Part shown: one piece after another, positions 25,107 to 34,150 of the stretch
How positions within the stretch are numbered: position 1 is the stretch's first letter
How the letters are laid out: each line of letters starts with the position of its first letter
NCBI RefSeq assembly: GCF_007830455.1
Contig: NZ_VLLB01000001.1
Coordinates: forward strand, 1,116,001 to 1,180,000
Direction of reading: 5' to 3'
From: Pseudoduganella lurida
GTDB taxonomy: Bacteria; Pseudomonadota; Gammaproteobacteria; Burkholderiales; Burkholderiaceae_D
DNA length: 64,000 nucleotides
Made by a program: the position numbers and the translations under genes
The notes under the pieces: generated by a model
What the model was told of the DNA's origin: nothing
Database searches by the model: none
Seen by the model: only the letters and a program-made list of their open reading frames with translations

Positions 25107-25960
25107 GCGCCGTGATCACCGCGCGCAACCTTGTCAAGCGCTACGGCGCCCGCAAGGCGCTCGATGGCGCGAGCTTCGACGTGCAGCCGGGCCGCATCGT
25201 GGGCCTGATCGGCCCGAACGGTTCCGGCAAGACCACCACGCTGAAGGCACTGCTGGGGCTGTGCAGCGTGGAGGGCGAGCTGTCCGTGCTGGGCCTCGAT
25301 CCGCGCACCCACCGCGACGCACTGATGAACGACGTGTGCTTCATCGCCGACGTGGCGATCCTGCCCCGCTGGCTGAAGGTGAAGGACGCCGTCGACTTCG
25401 TGGCAGGCGTGCATCCCCGCTTCGATCGCGCCAAGGCGCAGCGCTATCTCGCCGCCACCAAGCTGTCTCCCAATCTGCGCGTGAAAGCCATGTCGAAGGG
25501 GATGATCGTGCAGCTGCACCTGGCACTCGTGATGGCGATCGACGCGAAGGTGCTGGTGCTCGACGAGCCCACGCTGGGCCTGGACATCCTGTACCGCAAG
25601 GGGTTCTACCAGAACCTGCTGGAGGACTACTTCGATGAACACAAGACCATCGTCATCACCACCCACCAGATCGAGGAGGTGGAACACATCCTCACCGACC
25701 TGCTGTTCATCGAGGAAGGCCGCATCGTGCTGGCCGCGTCGATGGACGAGATCGGCGAGCGCTACACGGAAGTGATGGTCCATCCGCAGCACGCGGCGGC
25801 CGCCGCGGCCCTGCAGCCGCTGACGCAGCGCACCGTGTTCGGCCGCAGCGTGATGCTGTTCGACGGCGTGCCGCGCGGGCAGCTCGACAACCTTGGCGAA
25901 CTGCGCACGCCCAGCGTGGCGGACCTGTTCGTCGCCAGCATGAAAGGAGCCGCGAAATGA
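25103..25960 (+). CDS. ABC transporter ATP-binding protein (YtrB-like)
   Basis: A 285-residue ATPase. It has Walker A GPNGSGKTT (residues 38-46), an SKGM-type signature (AMSKGMIVQLHLAL) in place of LSGGQ, Walker B VLVLDEPTLGLD, and the H-loop ITTHQ. SKGM is typical of ATPases partnered with YtrA-like regulators and ABC-2 permeases. About 70 C-terminal residues beyond the nucleotide-binding domain are unassigned. Start and stop overlap both neighbours by ATGA, so the three genes are one coupled operon. The substrate is not known; related systems act in envelope or antimicrobial-peptide stress. Confidence 0.92.
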   Translation: MSAVITARNLVKRYGARKALDGASFDVQPGRIVGLIGPNGSGKTTTLKALLGLCSVEGELSVLGLDPRTHRDALMNDVCFIADVAILPRWLKVKDAVDFVAGVHPRFDRAKAQRYLAATKLSPNLRVKAMSKGMIVQLHLALVMAIDAKVLVLDEPTLGLDILYRKGFYQNLLEDYFDEHKTIVITTHQIEEVEHILTDLLFIEEGRIVLAASMDEIGERYTEVMVHPQHAAAAAALQPLTQRTVFGRSVMLFDGVPRGQLDNLGELRTPSVADLFVASMKGAAK

Positions 25961-26964
25961 CCGGCCTGCAGACACGTCGATCCATCCAGAACCGCTTCCA
26001 GTGGCTGCTACGCCGCGAGATCTGGGAACACCAGGGCATGATGGTGTGGCTGCCGCTGGCCATCGCGGCGCTGCTGGTGGGCTTCAGCGCGATCGCGATC
26101 GTCAAGGGCCAGGGCGCGACCTTCACGTTCGGCGGACCGGTGCACGAGGTGAGCTCGCTGTCGGTACAGATGGGCGAGCGGCAGAAGGAAATCATCGCAG
26201 CGCTGCTGGCCGCGGTGTTCCCCCTGATGGCCGCGCCCCTGTACCTGACGCTGGCGTTCATGGTGTTCGCCTACGCGATGGGTGCGCTGTACAACGAGCG
26301 GCGCGACCGCAGCATCCTGTTCTGGAAATCGCTGCCCGTGTCCGACGCGGCCACCGTGCTGTCGAAGGCGGCCATGGCGCTGCTGGTCATCCCGTTCGGC
26401 ATGCTGGCGCTGGCCGTCGCCACGTCGCTCGTCATCCTGCTGATGGCCGTTGCCGTCTTCGCCCTGCATGGCACCAATGTGCTGCCGCACCTGCTGCACT
26501 CCCCCGTCTTCTGGCTGACACCGCTGAAACTGCTGTCGCTGCTGCCGGTGTATGCGCTGTGGGCACTGCCGACGGTGGGCTGGCTGCTGATGGTGTCGAG
26601 CTGGGCGCGGTCCAAGCCGTTCGTGTGGGCCGTGGCCGCGCCACTGCTGGCGATGGCGATCCTGGCGTGGGCCAATGCGGGCTTCGGCCTGGGCCTGGAC
26701 CTGCAGTGGATCTTCAAGACGCTGCTGTCACGCCTGCTGGCCAGCGTGATGCCGGGCGCGTGGTTCGCCGACGACACGCTGCGCGGCACCGTCGAACGCA
26801 CGGGCCACGCCGTCTCGCAAAGCCATCCCGGTGCCGTGTTCGACGCGATCTATACGCAATCCTGGGCCGTGTTCGGCACCGCGAACCTGTGGATCGGCGC
26901 CCTCGCCGGCGCCGCGATGATCGCCGTGGCGATCTACGTACGACGCCGCCGCGAAGGAGAATGA
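25957..26964 (+). CDS. ABC-2 type transporter permease
   Basis: A 335-residue membrane protein with about six or seven predicted helices (for example VWLPLAIAALLVGFSAIAIV and GMLALAVATSLVILLMAVAVF). A large extracytoplasmic loop after the first helix is a usual feature of ABC-2 permeases. ALYNERRDRSILFWKSLPVSD is the family's coupling region. It is the third gene of the operon, overlapping the ATPase gene by ATGA. It makes the transmembrane half of the exporter; the substrate is unknown. Confidence 0.9.
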   Translation: MTGLQTRRSIQNRFQWLLRREIWEHQGMMVWLPLAIAALLVGFSAIAIVKGQGATFTFGGPVHEVSSLSVQMGERQKEIIAALLAAVFPLMAAPLYLTLAFMVFAYAMGALYNERRDRSILFWKSLPVSDAATVLSKAAMALLVIPFGMLALAVATSLVILLMAVAVFALHGTNVLPHLLHSPVFWLTPLKLLSLLPVYALWALPTVGWLLMVSSWARSKPFVWAVAAPLLAMAILAWANAGFGLGLDLQWIFKTLLSRLLASVMPGAWFADDTLRGTVERTGHAVSQSHPGAVFDAIYTQSWAVFGTANLWIGALAGAAMIAVAIYVRRRREGE

Positions 26965-26976
26965 CGGCACAGTAAA

Positions 26977-27003
26977 GTGTCCTGGTGCCTGGCACCGGGA
27001 CAC
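26977..27003. repeat. 27-bp palindromic repeat
   Basis: Arms GTGTCCTGGTGCC and GGCACCGGGACAC around a single T, in the gap after the ABC permease gene. It is the intergenic twin of the palindrome inside tilS (13152-13178). Confidence 0.8.
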
Positions 27004-27146
27004 CCGTGCTCAGCTGTAGGCGTGGTCTTACAGACGGGGAGGGGCGGCACCGATGCCGAAAAGCATCGCCGATTGAGATAATGCCTTCATTCCGCCAGCG
27101 CCAGATCATCCGGTCTCGCGTTGGCGGTCGCTTTCAGGAGTAGAAC

Positions 27147-27761
27147 ATGAACATTGTCGACCAACGCTACCTCGATGGTACCAACCGCTACTGCACGGAA
27201 CCGTGCCTGCTCAGCATCCTCGATCTCGGCCACCCTGCCCCGTACTCCACGGCGGACATGGATCGCCTGCGAGCGCGGCTGAAGTCGGTTCTGCCGGGCC
27301 TGCGACAGGGCCGCAGCCTGATCGGGGTGGTGGGGGAAGACATGTCGCCTGCGGACGATGATGCGAACTGCGACGGCCTCCAGCTGGCACGCCTGATCCA
27401 GGGCGTGGCCATCGAGCTGCACCGCCTGGCCGGCGACGAAGTGATGATCGGTTTTGTCGGCCGCGTGCCGAAGATGGCCGGCCGCTACCGCCTGATCCTG
27501 CCGTTTCGCTGCGGCACGGTGGCCAACGCGTCGCTGAGCCTGGCGATCGGCCTGATCGATGCCCTGCTGGCCGGCCGCGAGTTCGCGCTGAACGAAGGCC
27601 TGGACGAGCTGCGCCGCGTCGCCATCGGCGCGGAGCACCTGCCGGCCGCGGCCTCCGTGGTGCCGTCGGCGCCGGAAGTGCGGGTCGATGCCGTCGCCGC
27701 CCGCGCCATGGCGAACCGTGCGTTCAGCGCCCGGTCGAACGCTAGTCGAATTGCCGCTTGA
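27147..27761 (+). CDS. Stand-alone protein resembling the N-terminal domain of cyanophycin synthetase
   Basis: A 204-residue protein with no signal peptide or membrane segment. The order of motifs matches the N-domain that precedes the ATP-grasp and Mur-ligase parts of CphA: RYLDGTNRYCTEPCLLSILDL, a region ending LPGLRQG, QLARLIQGVAIELHRLAG, then YRLILPFRCG and a helix AIGLIDALLAG. There is no ATP-grasp or Mur domain here or downstream, so it cannot make cyanophycin itself. It might bind primer or polymer, or regulate a CphA elsewhere; that is speculation. The ATG has AGGAG seven bases upstream. The 3' end overlaps yceH by 20 bp tail to tail. The assignment is from remembered family patterns only. 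Confidence 0.65.
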   Translation: MNIVDQRYLDGTNRYCTEPCLLSILDLGHPAPYSTADMDRLRARLKSVLPGLRQGRSLIGVVGEDMSPADDDANCDGLQLARLIQGVAIELHRLAGDEVMIGFVGRVPKMAGRYRLILPFRCGTVANASLSLAIGLIDALLAGREFALNEGLDELRRVAIGAEHLPAAASVVPSAPEVRVDAVAARAMANRAFSARSNASRIAA

Positions 27762-28443
27762 ACTGTTCGAACTGCTCCGCCAGCGCTGCGTAATCCGCAC
27801 GCAGCTGCTGGACTTCCTGCTCCAGCTGGGCGACCCGGTCGCCCCCGGATCTGCCGCCCCCTGCCCCACCAGCCGTAGCGGCCGCCGCAGCATAGCCCGC
27901 CGCTGCATACCCCGCTTCCTCCCGCGCCAGTTCCACTTCGCCACCCAGCAGCTGCCCGTAGCGCGACTCCTTCGTGCCGGGCGCGCGCGCCAGCTTGGCC
28001 ACCAGTGGCGGGTATTTGTCGATCAAAAACTGCAGCGCTTCTTCCACATCCGCGACGGACTTGAAGTCGTGCAGACGGCCCGTGCGGGTGCGGATCTCGC
28101 CGGCCGTCTGGTGGCCGCGCAGCATCAGGATCGCCAGCACGGCCAGGCGGTCCTGTTCCAGCGACCACTTGATCCGCATGCGGTGCTCGTACTTCGTCAC
28201 GCGCGCGCCGGCGGCGGTAACGGCATTGACGAGGCGGCGTTCGGCCAGCCGGGCCAGCACATCGGCCACGGTGTCTTCCGAGATCTGCATCACGGGATCG
28301 CGGCTCGATAACTGGTTGCAGCCGTTGGTGAGTGCATTGAGCGACATCGGATAGTTATCCGGCGTCAGCGCTTCCTTTTCGGCCAGCACGGCCAGCACGC
28401 GGATCTCGAACGGATCGAGGGTATCGGTGGTATTTTCGGTCAT
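27742..28443 (-). CDS. YceH-family protein (DUF480)
   Basis: A 233-residue protein. Residues 10-175 are the two winged-helix units of the YceH/DUF480 family: LDPFEIRVLAVLAEKEALTPDNYPMSLNALTNGCNQLSSRDPV, written here as a continuous match, and LRGHQTAGEIRTRTGRLHDF. A Gly/Ala-rich linker and a C-terminal coiled coil (RVAQLEQEVQQLRADYAAL) follow. Function in bacteria is not established, though the fold suggests nucleic-acid or partner binding. The ATG at 28443 gives the conserved N-terminus (MTENTTD). Confidence 0.88.
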   Translation of the reverse strand: MTENTTDTLDPFEIRVLAVLAEKEALTPDNYPMSLNALTNGCNQLSSRDPVMQISEDTVADVLARLAERRLVNAVTAAGARVTKYEHRMRIKWSLEQDRLAVLAILMLRGHQTAGEIRTRTGRLHDFKSVADVEEALQFLIDKYPPLVAKLARAPGTKESRYGQLLGGEVELAREEAGYAAAGYAAAAATAGGAGGGRSGGDRVAQLEQEVQQLRADYAALAEQFEQFKRQFD

Positions 28444-28486
28444 GGATTGAGTCTCGACGAAGCCGGTCGGCACGCTGTTATTGTCG

Positions 28487-28530
28487 AGCCCGTGTCCACC
28501 CTGGGGTCAGACCCCGACATGGACACGAGC
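28487..28530. repeat. Nested palindrome with GGGGTC-A-GACCCC core
   Basis: Outer arms CGTGTCCA (28491-28498) and TGGACACG (28520-28527) enclose an inner GGGGTC-A-GACCCC (28503-28515). It lies between the 5' end of yceH and the 3' end of rlmB, and belongs to the same loose palindrome family as those at 26977, 41456 and 59165. Confidence 0.75.
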
Positions 28531-28546
28531 CCGGCGGTGAAAGACT

Positions 28547-29293
28547 TCAGCCTTCCTTGGCGATCCGCTGGCGGCGCGCCTCGTACAGGCACACGCCCGA
28601 AGCGACGGACACGTTCAGGCTCTCGACGGAGCCGAACATGGGGATGCTGACCAGCATGTCGCAGGTCTCGCGCGTCAGGCGGCGCATGCCTTCGCCCTCG
28701 GAGCCCATCACCAGCGCGGTGGGGCCCGTGAAGTCGGCGTCATACAGCCCCTTTTCACCGTCATCCGAGGTGCCGATCAGCCAGATGTCGCGTTCCTTCA
28801 GCTCGCGCAGCGTGCGCGCCAGGTTCGTCACCGTGATGTAAGGCACGGTCTCGGCGGCGCCACTGGCCACCTTCGCGGCGGTGGCGTTCAGGCCCACCGC
28901 GCGGTCCTTCGGCACGATCACTGCATGCGCACCCACGCCGTCGGCCACGCGCAGGCAGGCGCCCAGGTTGTGCGGGTCGGTGATGCCGTCCAGGACCAGC
29001 AGCAGCGGCGGGCCATCGATCGCGTCCAGCAGTTCGTCCAGGTTGCGGGCCAGCGCCAGCTGCGAGGCAAACGCGATCACGCCCTGGTGGCGACGGGTGC
29101 CGACGATCTTGTCGAGGCGGGCCGAATCGACCGGCATCACGCGCACGCCGGCCGCCTTTGCGTTGGCGACCAGGTCCTTCATGCGGCGGTCGTCGCGGGT
29201 GGCGTCGACGAAGATTTCTTCGACGGAGGCGGCTTCGTGGCGCAGGCGCGAGGTGACGGCGTGGAAGCCGAAAATCATTTTGTTCTTGGACAT
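28547..29293 (-). CDS. rlmB: 23S rRNA (guanosine-2251-2'-O)-methyltransferase
   Basis: A 248-residue SpoU/TrmH-type knot methyltransferase. The three SPOUT motifs are clear: [31 protein letters not shown] and [19 protein letters not shown]. An N-terminal RNA-binding L30e-like domain precedes them. It modifies G2251 in the peptidyl-transferase P-loop. The ATG at 29293 ([13 protein letters not shown]) matches the family start. It follows rnr, an arrangement conserved from E. coli, but a strong terminator separates the two here. Confidence 0.94.
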   Translation of the reverse strand: MSKNKMIFGFHAVTSRLRHEAASVEEIFVDATRDDRRMKDLVANAKAAGVRVMPVDSARLDKIVGTRRHQGVIAFASQLALARNLDELLDAIDGPPLLLVLDGITDPHNLGACLRVADGVGAHAVIVPKDRAVGLNATAAKVASGAAETVPYITVTNLARTLRELKERDIWLIGTSDDGEKGLYDADFTGPTALVMGSEGEGMRRLTRETCDMLVSIPMFGSVESLNVSVASGVCLYEARRQRIAKEG

Positions 29294-29354
29294 GGCTTGC
29301 TTCTTTGTTTCGATGGATTGCTGCGGACACGGGGCACAGCGCCACGCGTGTCGC

Positions 29355-29388
29355 GAAAAAAGCGCCGCGGCTCGATGGCCGCGGCGCT
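29355..29388 (-). terminator. Rho-independent terminator after rnr
   Basis: A 10-bp perfect GC stem, AGCGCCGCGG / CCGCGGCGCT (29361-29370, 29379-29388), with an eight-base loop. On the reverse strand it is followed by six T residues. It lies four bases beyond the rnr stop codon, so rlmB either depends on read-through or has its own promoter within the next 60 bp. Confidence 0.85.
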
Positions 29389-29391
29389 GGA

Positions 29392-32076
29392 TCAACGTTT
29401 CTTGCTGGCCTTGGCCGGTGCCGCCTTCGCGGCCTTGGCTTCCGGGCCGGCCTTGCTCCGTTTGGCCGGCGCCGCCTTGGCGCTCCGCTCCTTCTTCGGA
29501 TCGTAATCTGTCAATTGGGGCAGCAGCGAGATCTTCGGTGCGGGAGCGGGCTCGCGCGGGGTGTCGCTTTTCGGCGCACTCTTCGCCGCGACATCGGCCA
29601 CCGGCACTTCGCCGTTGCGGCCCTGCGGCCGGGCACTGCGTGGCGCTTCATGCCGGGACGCACCCGAACGCGACTTGCCGCCACCGCCACCGCCCTCGCC
29701 GCGCGACGAACCGGACGAACCGCCCTTGCCGCCGCGCGAACGGCGCGGCTTGCCGCCCTTGCCGTCCTTGGCATCGAAGTCGTCGTCTTCGCCTTCCGGT
29801 GCGCGGCCGCCACGTGCCGGCGGCATGCCGGCCGTTTCGCTCTGCGCCAGGCGCAGGTCGATCTTGCGCGACTCCAGGTCCACGCGCGTCACCTGCACGG
29901 TGACGCGGTCGGTCAGCTGGTAGCGCTTGCCGGTGCGTTCGCCGCGCAGTTCATGGCGCGCGTCGTCGTACTGGAAGTAGTCGGCACCCAGGTCCGTCAC
30001 GTGCACGAGACCTTCGACGAACAGCTGGTCCAGCTGCACGAAGATGCCGAACGTGGTCACGCCGGTGATGATGCCGGTGAATTCCTCGCCCAGCTTGTCC
30101 TGCATGAAGTAGCACTTCAGCCAGGCCTCGACATCGCGCGACGCTTCGTCGGCACGGCGTTCGTTGGCCGAGCAGTGCACGCCCAGCGCATCCCACACGG
30201 TAACGTCGCGCGCGGCTTTCGGTTCCTTGCCCTCGGCCTTGTCCTTCAGCTGCTGGCGGCGCGTGGCGTTCGAGATCGTGGTGTTCAGGACGCTCTTGTC
30301 CTCGATCTTCGGCTCGTATTTTTTACCCTGCAGGATGGCCTTGATGGCGCGGTGCGTCAGCAGGTCGGGATAGCGGCGGATCGGGCTGGTGAAGTGGGCA
30401 TACGCCTCGTAGGCCAGGCCGAAGTGGCCGATATTGTCCGGGCTGTAGACGGCCTGCTGCATCGAGCGCAGCAGCATGGTCTGCAGCAGGCCGGCATCCG
30501 GGCGCTCCTTGATCTTGCGCATCAGCTCGGCGTAGTCGCCCGCCACCGGCTTGTCGCCGCCGGCCAGGGACAGGCCCACCTGCTTCAGGAACTCGCGTAC
30601 CTGCGTGAGCTTTTCCTTCGTCGGCGAGGCGTGGATGCGGTACGTGCCCGGATGCTTGTGGCGCAGCAGCAGATCGGCCGCGCAGACGTTCGCCGCCAGC
30701 ATGCACTCCTCGATCAGCTTGTGCGCATCGTTGCGGGTGCGCGGGATGATCTTCTCGATCTTGCCGGCCGGGTTGCAGACGATGTACGTTTCCGTCGTCT
30801 CGAAATCGATCGCGCCCCGTTCCACGCGGGCCTTGAGCAGCGCGTGGTAGGCGGCGTACAGGTTCTGCAGGTGCGGCACCAGCTGGGCGCGCTTGGCCGC
30901 TTCCGGGCCCTTCGTGTTCGACAGGATCGCCGCCACTTCGTTGTACGTGAAGCGCGCGGCCGAGTGGATCACGGCCGGGTAGAACTGGTAGGCCTTGATC
31001 TCGCCGGCGGCCGTGATGACGGCATCGCACACCAGCGTCAGGCGGTCGACGGCCGGGTTCAGCGAGCACAGGCCGTTCGACAGCTTCTCCGGCAGCATCG
31101 GGATCACGCGGCGCGGGAAGTACACGGAGGTGCTGCGCTCCAGCGCATCCTTGTCCAGCGCGTCGTTCGGCTTGACATAGGCGGACACGTCGGCGATCGC
31201 CACGATCAGGCGGAAGCCGTTGGCACGGCCCACCTTCACGGGTTCGCAGTAGACGGCATCGTCGAAGTCGCGTGCGTCTTCGCCGTCGATGGTCACCAGC
31301 GGCACGTCGCGCAGGTCGACGCGCGGGTCCTTGCCATCCTGCCAGTCCTTCTCGTGCACCACGTCCGGCAGCTTCTTCGCCTGGTTCAGCGCGGCGGCCG
31401 AGAACTCATGGGGCACGCCGAACTTGCGGACCGCGATCTCGATCTCCATGCCCGGGTCGTCCATGTCGCCCAGCACCTCGACGATGCGGCCGACCGGCTG
31501 CTTGAAGCGGCCCGGCTGCTCCGTCAGCTCGACGCTGACGATCTGGCCGCTCTTGGCCTTGCCCGGCGAACCGGACAGGATGATGTCCTGGCCGATGCGC
31601 TTGTCTTCCGGCGCCACGATCCACACGCCGTTGTCCTTCAGCAGGCGGCCGATGATGTGCGTGTTGCCCCGCTCCGTCACCTCGACGATCGTGCCTTCCG
31701 GACGGCCGCGGCGGTCGAAGCCCGTCACGCGGGCCAGCACCTTGTCGCCGTGCAGGACCTTCTGCATCTCGCGCTCGGACAGGAACAGGTCGTCGCCCGG
31801 CTCGTCCGGGATCACGAAGCCGAAGCCGTCGCGGTGCGCGCTGACGCGGCCGGCAACGAAGTCGGAATGGTCGGCCAGCACGTAGAAGCCGCCCGTGTCG
31901 GAACGGATCTGGCCGTCACGCTCCATGGCGTTCAGGCGCCGCGTCAGCACTTCCTGCGATTCGGGATTGACGCCGAGCGTCATGGACAGCGTGCGCAGGT
32001 CGAGCGGCGCGTTGGCGCTGCGGAAGATGCCGAGGATTTCCTCGCGGCTGGGAATGGTATGCGTCGTCTGTTTCAA
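29392..32076 (-). CDS. rnr: Ribonuclease R
   Basis: An 894-residue 3'-5' exoribonuclease of the RNase II/R family that degrades structured RNA. Domain order: N-terminal winged helix (about 1-70), two cold-shock RNA-binding domains ([16 protein letters not shown]), the RNB catalytic domain with [15 protein letters not shown] aspartates, an S1 domain ([18 protein letters not shown]), and a Lys/Arg/Ser/Gly-rich tail of about 150 residues. The low-complexity basic tail is long but of a kind known in RNase R, where it aids duplex binding. Upstream about 155 bp separate it from the divergent tRNA-Leu promoters. Confidence 0.96.
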   Translation of the reverse strand: MKQTTHTIPSREEILGIFRSANAPLDLRTLSMTLGVNPESQEVLTRRLNAMERDGQIRSDTGGFYVLADHSDFVAGRVSAHRDGFGFVIPDEPGDDLFLSEREMQKVLHGDKVLARVTGFDRRGRPEGTIVEVTERGNTHIIGRLLKDNGVWIVAPEDKRIGQDIILSGSPGKAKSGQIVSVELTEQPGRFKQPVGRIVEVLGDMDDPGMEIEIAVRKFGVPHEFSAAALNQAKKLPDVVHEKDWQDGKDPRVDLRDVPLVTIDGEDARDFDDAVYCEPVKVGRANGFRLIVAIADVSAYVKPNDALDKDALERSTSVYFPRRVIPMLPEKLSNGLCSLNPAVDRLTLVCDAVITAAGEIKAYQFYPAVIHSAARFTYNEVAAILSNTKGPEAAKRAQLVPHLQNLYAAYHALLKARVERGAIDFETTETYIVCNPAGKIEKIIPRTRNDAHKLIEECMLAANVCAADLLLRHKHPGTYRIHASPTKEKLTQVREFLKQVGLSLAGGDKPVAGDYAELMRKIKERPDAGLLQTMLLRSMQQAVYSPDNIGHFGLAYEAYAHFTSPIRRYPDLLTHRAIKAILQGKKYEPKIEDKSVLNTTISNATRRQQLKDKAEGKEPKAARDVTVWDALGVHCSANERRADEASRDVEAWLKCYFMQDKLGEEFTGIITGVTTFGIFVQLDQLFVEGLVHVTDLGADYFQYDDARHELRGERTGKRYQLTDRVTVQVTRVDLESRKIDLRLAQSETAGMPPARGGRAPEGEDDDFDAKDGKGGKPRRSRGGKGGSSGSSRGEGGGGGGKSRSGASRHEAPRSARPQGRNGEVPVADVAAKSAPKSDTPREPAPAPKISLLPQLTDYDPKKERSAKAAPAKRSKAGPEAKAAKAAPAKASKKR

Positions 32077-32230
32077 AACTGTTCTTTGATTTGATCTTAT
32101 TGGTAGGCGAAGGTGGCAGCGTAGTGTACCGGAGGTGCGGCGGTTTGCCTAACGGCCGTCCGAATCGGACAGTGAAGCCGCACGATGAACAAGCCCTGCC
32201 GTCATTTTCACGCCACCTTCACTTCACCCT

Positions 32231-32258
32231 TTGACAATGGGAATTCTTGCTCTATAAT
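32231..32258 (+). promoter_or_regulatory. Consensus sigma-70 promoter (P1) upstream of tRNA-Leu
   Basis: TTGACA (32231-32236) and TATAAT (32253-32258), both perfect hexamers, are separated by 16 bp. A small hairpin, CCCGCA-GCGA-TGCGGG (32265-32280), follows at the start of the transcript. It is about 130 bp before the first tRNA-Leu. Confidence 0.75.
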
Positions 32259-32355
32259 TCGGCCTCCCGCAGCGATGCGGGTTGCTGTGAAAGAGTACCG
32301 AGTGGATGTGCAGCGTGGAATGAAAGTTCATCTGGCGCAAAACTCACCCGTTCGC

Positions 32356-32361
32356 TATAAT
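32356..32361 (+). promoter_or_regulatory. Second -10 box (P2) immediately before tRNA-Leu
   Basis: A perfect TATAAT lies 30 bp before the mature tRNA end. The -35 position (TGGCGC at 17 bp) is weak, so this could be an activator-helped or extended promoter. With P1 it would give tandem promoters for this tRNA. Confidence 0.5.
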
Positions 32362-32391
32362 AGCAGCAGTTGCAAGTCATTGTGACGCAGT

Positions 32392-32476
32392 GCCCACGTG
32401 GCGGAATTGGTAGACGCGCATGGTTCAGGTCCATGTGCCGCAAGGTGTGGGGGTTCGAGTCCCTCCGTGGGCACCA
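32392..32476 (+). tRNA. tRNA-Leu (anticodon CAG), copy 1
   Basis: An 85-nt class II tRNA, GCCCACGTGGCGGAATTGGT... with an encoded CCA. The anticodon arm CATGG-TTCAGGT-CCATG gives CAG, reading CUG, the main leucine codon in this high-GC genome. It is identical to the copies at 33884 and 34013. Confidence 0.97.
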
Positions 32477-32493
32477 TCTACCGGATCTGCAGG

Positions 32494-32527
32494 AAAGGCC
32501 GCGAGTCGAAAGATTCGCGGCCTTTTC
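32494..32527 (+). terminator. Terminator after tRNA-Leu copy 1
   Basis: AAAGGCCGCGA pairs with TTCGCGGCCTTTTC, giving a GC stem followed by a T-run. Its flanking DNA (TCTACCGGAT ahead, CTTTGG behind) resembles that around the terminator after copy 3 (34118-34150). Confidence 0.8.
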
Positions 32528-32678
32528 TCTTTGGTGCTTCCCTTGGCACGGCGTCGGCGGCCTTTACGCTCGGGACCGCTTCTCGCGCATCCCCTTGCAT
32601 GCGCATGCACGCGCCCGGGCGCGCCATGGCTGTGCATGCTTCTTGCCTGCCCCTCCTTGTCCAATCTAGGAGGGAGCC

Positions 32679-33770
32679 ATGAAAACCTTGTTATCCGCCA
32701 TCACCCTGGCGACTGCCGCCGCGGCCGCCGGTCCCGCGGACGCCGCCCTGGCCTTCACGTTCGCGTTCACGCCGGGCACGTCGATGCAGGCGCAGGACGG
32801 CTTCCGCGCCGCCGCCGCGCTCTGGTCCAGCCGCATCCAGGACGACATCACCGTCAACCTGACCGTCGGCTTCAATCCCCTCGCACCGAACGTGCTCGGC
32901 TCCACCCAGTCGGCCCAGCAGGCCTACTCGTACAGCACCTTCCGCCAGCGCCTGGTGGACGACATCACCTCCAGCGCCGACACGACGGCGACGGGCAGCC
33001 TGTCGACCGGCGCCACCTTCGACATGCTGATCAACCGCACCTCGAACAGTCCGAACGGCGCCGGCAGTGCCACGCCCTACCTGGACAACGACGGCGATGC
33101 CAACAACCGCACGATCCGCATCACCACCGCCGAGGCCAAGGCCATCAACCTGGGCATCATGCCGCAGACGCTCACCAACTGCATCGGCACCTGCGACGGC
33201 TTCATCCAGTTCAACAGCAATTTCACGTTCGACTTCAACCGCAACGACGGCATCGGCAGCAACGCCTTCGATTTCGTGGGCATCGCCGCGCACGAGATCG
33301 GCCATTCGCTGGGCTTCATCAGCGGCGTCGACATCCTCGACAACAATTCCTCGTCCACCTTCTTCGCCGACAACCAGTTCACCTACGTCTCCGGGCTGGA
33401 CCTGTTCCGCTACTCCGCCCAGAGCCCCGAAGGCGTGATCGACTGGACCGCGGACAACCGGCCGAAGTACTTCTCGATCGACGGCGGCGTCACCCAGGGG
33501 CCGCTGTTCTCGAACGGCGTGGTGCATGGCGACGGCCGCCAGGCCAGCCACTGGAAGGACGACCTGTTCATCGGCCTGATGGACCCCACCGCCGGCCGCG
33601 GCGAACTGCTGTCCATCTCGGCGAACGACCTGCTGGCGATGGACGTCATCGGCTACGACGTCTCGCCCATTCCGGAGCCCTCCACCACTGCGATGCTGGG
33701 CGCCGGCCTGCTGCTGCTGGGCGGGCGCGCGGCCCGGCGGAGCAAAATCTTTCGGAAAGGAACAAAATGA
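32679..33770 (+). CDS. Secreted PEP-CTERM zinc metalloprotease (NF038122-like)
   Basis: A 363-residue exported protein. It has a signal peptide (MKTLLSAITLATAAAAAGPADA), a HEIGHSLGF zinc-binding motif (His205, Glu206, His209), and a PEP-CTERM sorting signal at the C-terminus (PIPEPSTTAMLGAG..., hydrophobic helix, then RAARR). Exosortase would anchor or release it at the cell surface, as with other exopolysaccharide-linked PEP-CTERM proteins. Where metzincins have a third histidine (position 215) it has Ser. The ATG has AGGAGGGAGCC upstream. It lies between duplicated tRNA-Leu genes, suggesting insertion by recombination at the tRNA. Confidence 0.88.
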   Translation: MKTLLSAITLATAAAAAGPADAALAFTFAFTPGTSMQAQDGFRAAAALWSSRIQDDITVNLTVGFNPLAPNVLGSTQSAQQAYSYSTFRQRLVDDITSSADTTATGSLSTGATFDMLINRTSNSPNGAGSATPYLDNDGDANNRTIRITTAEAKAINLGIMPQTLTNCIGTCDGFIQFNSNFTFDFNRNDGIGSNAFDFVGIAAHEIGHSLGFISGVDILDNNSSSTFFADNQFTYVSGLDLFRYSAQSPEGVIDWTADNRPKYFSIDGGVTQGPLFSNGVVHGDGRQASHWKDDLFIGLMDPTAGRGELLSISANDLLAMDVIGYDVSPIPEPSTTAMLGAGLLLLGGRAARRSKIFRKGTK

Positions 33771-33772
33771 GA

Positions 33773-33801
33773 TTGACGGATCCGGTTTCCCCCTTTAAGA
33801 T
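33773..33801 (+). promoter_or_regulatory. Promoter for tRNA-Leu copies 2 and 3
   Basis: TTGACG (33773-33778), 17 bp, then TAAGAT (33796-33801). It starts two bases after the metalloprotease stop codon and lies 83 bp before the next tRNA, with no terminator between, so it should drive copies 2 and 3. Confidence 0.6.
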
Positions 33802-33883
33802 GCGTGCCTTCTGTTGCTGAACACCGAAAGGCAGCAAGCAGCAGGAGAGAGTAGCAAGACAACGCAGCAGGTAGTAAAACAAG

Positions 33884-33968
33884 GCCCACGTGGCGGAATT
33901 GGTAGACGCGCATGGTTCAGGTCCATGTGCCGCAAGGTGTGGGGGTTCGAGTCCCTCCGTGGGCACCA
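33884..33968 (+). tRNA. tRNA-Leu (anticodon CAG), copy 2
   Basis: Same 85-nt sequence as copy 1, including encoded CCA. The spacer to copy 3 is 44 bp (33969-34012), with no terminator, so the two form one transcript. Confidence 0.97.
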
Positions 33969-34012
33969 AGTCTTGTTTTACGAAGGTTCGTTGTGCATCG
34001 AGAAGTACCAGT

Positions 34013-34097
34013 GCCCACGTGGCGGAATTGGTAGACGCGCATGGTTCAGGTCCATGTGCCGCAAGGTGTGGGGGTTCGAGTCCCTCCGTGGGCACCA
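34013..34097 (+). tRNA. tRNA-Leu (anticodon CAG), copy 3
   Basis: Same 85-nt sequence as the other two copies. It is preceded by CCAGTGCCCACG, much as copy 1 is preceded by GCAGTGCCCACG, and is followed by a terminator related to that after copy 1. Confidence 0.97.
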
Positions 34098-34117
34098 TCT
34101 ACCGGATACGTTGAAGC

Positions 34118-34150
34118 AGGCCGCGAACCGCAAGGTTCGCGGCCTTTTTC
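34118..34150 (+). terminator. Terminator after tRNA-Leu copy 3
   Basis: AGGCCGCGAACC-GCAA-GGTTCGCGGCCT, a 12-bp stem with a GCAA tetraloop, then five T residues. Confidence 0.88.

Noticed and set aside
32420..33820. Plus-strand frame across tRNA-Leu into the metalloprotease region
   Set aside because: It is out of frame with the clear secreted protease, starts within a tRNA and has low-complexity composition.
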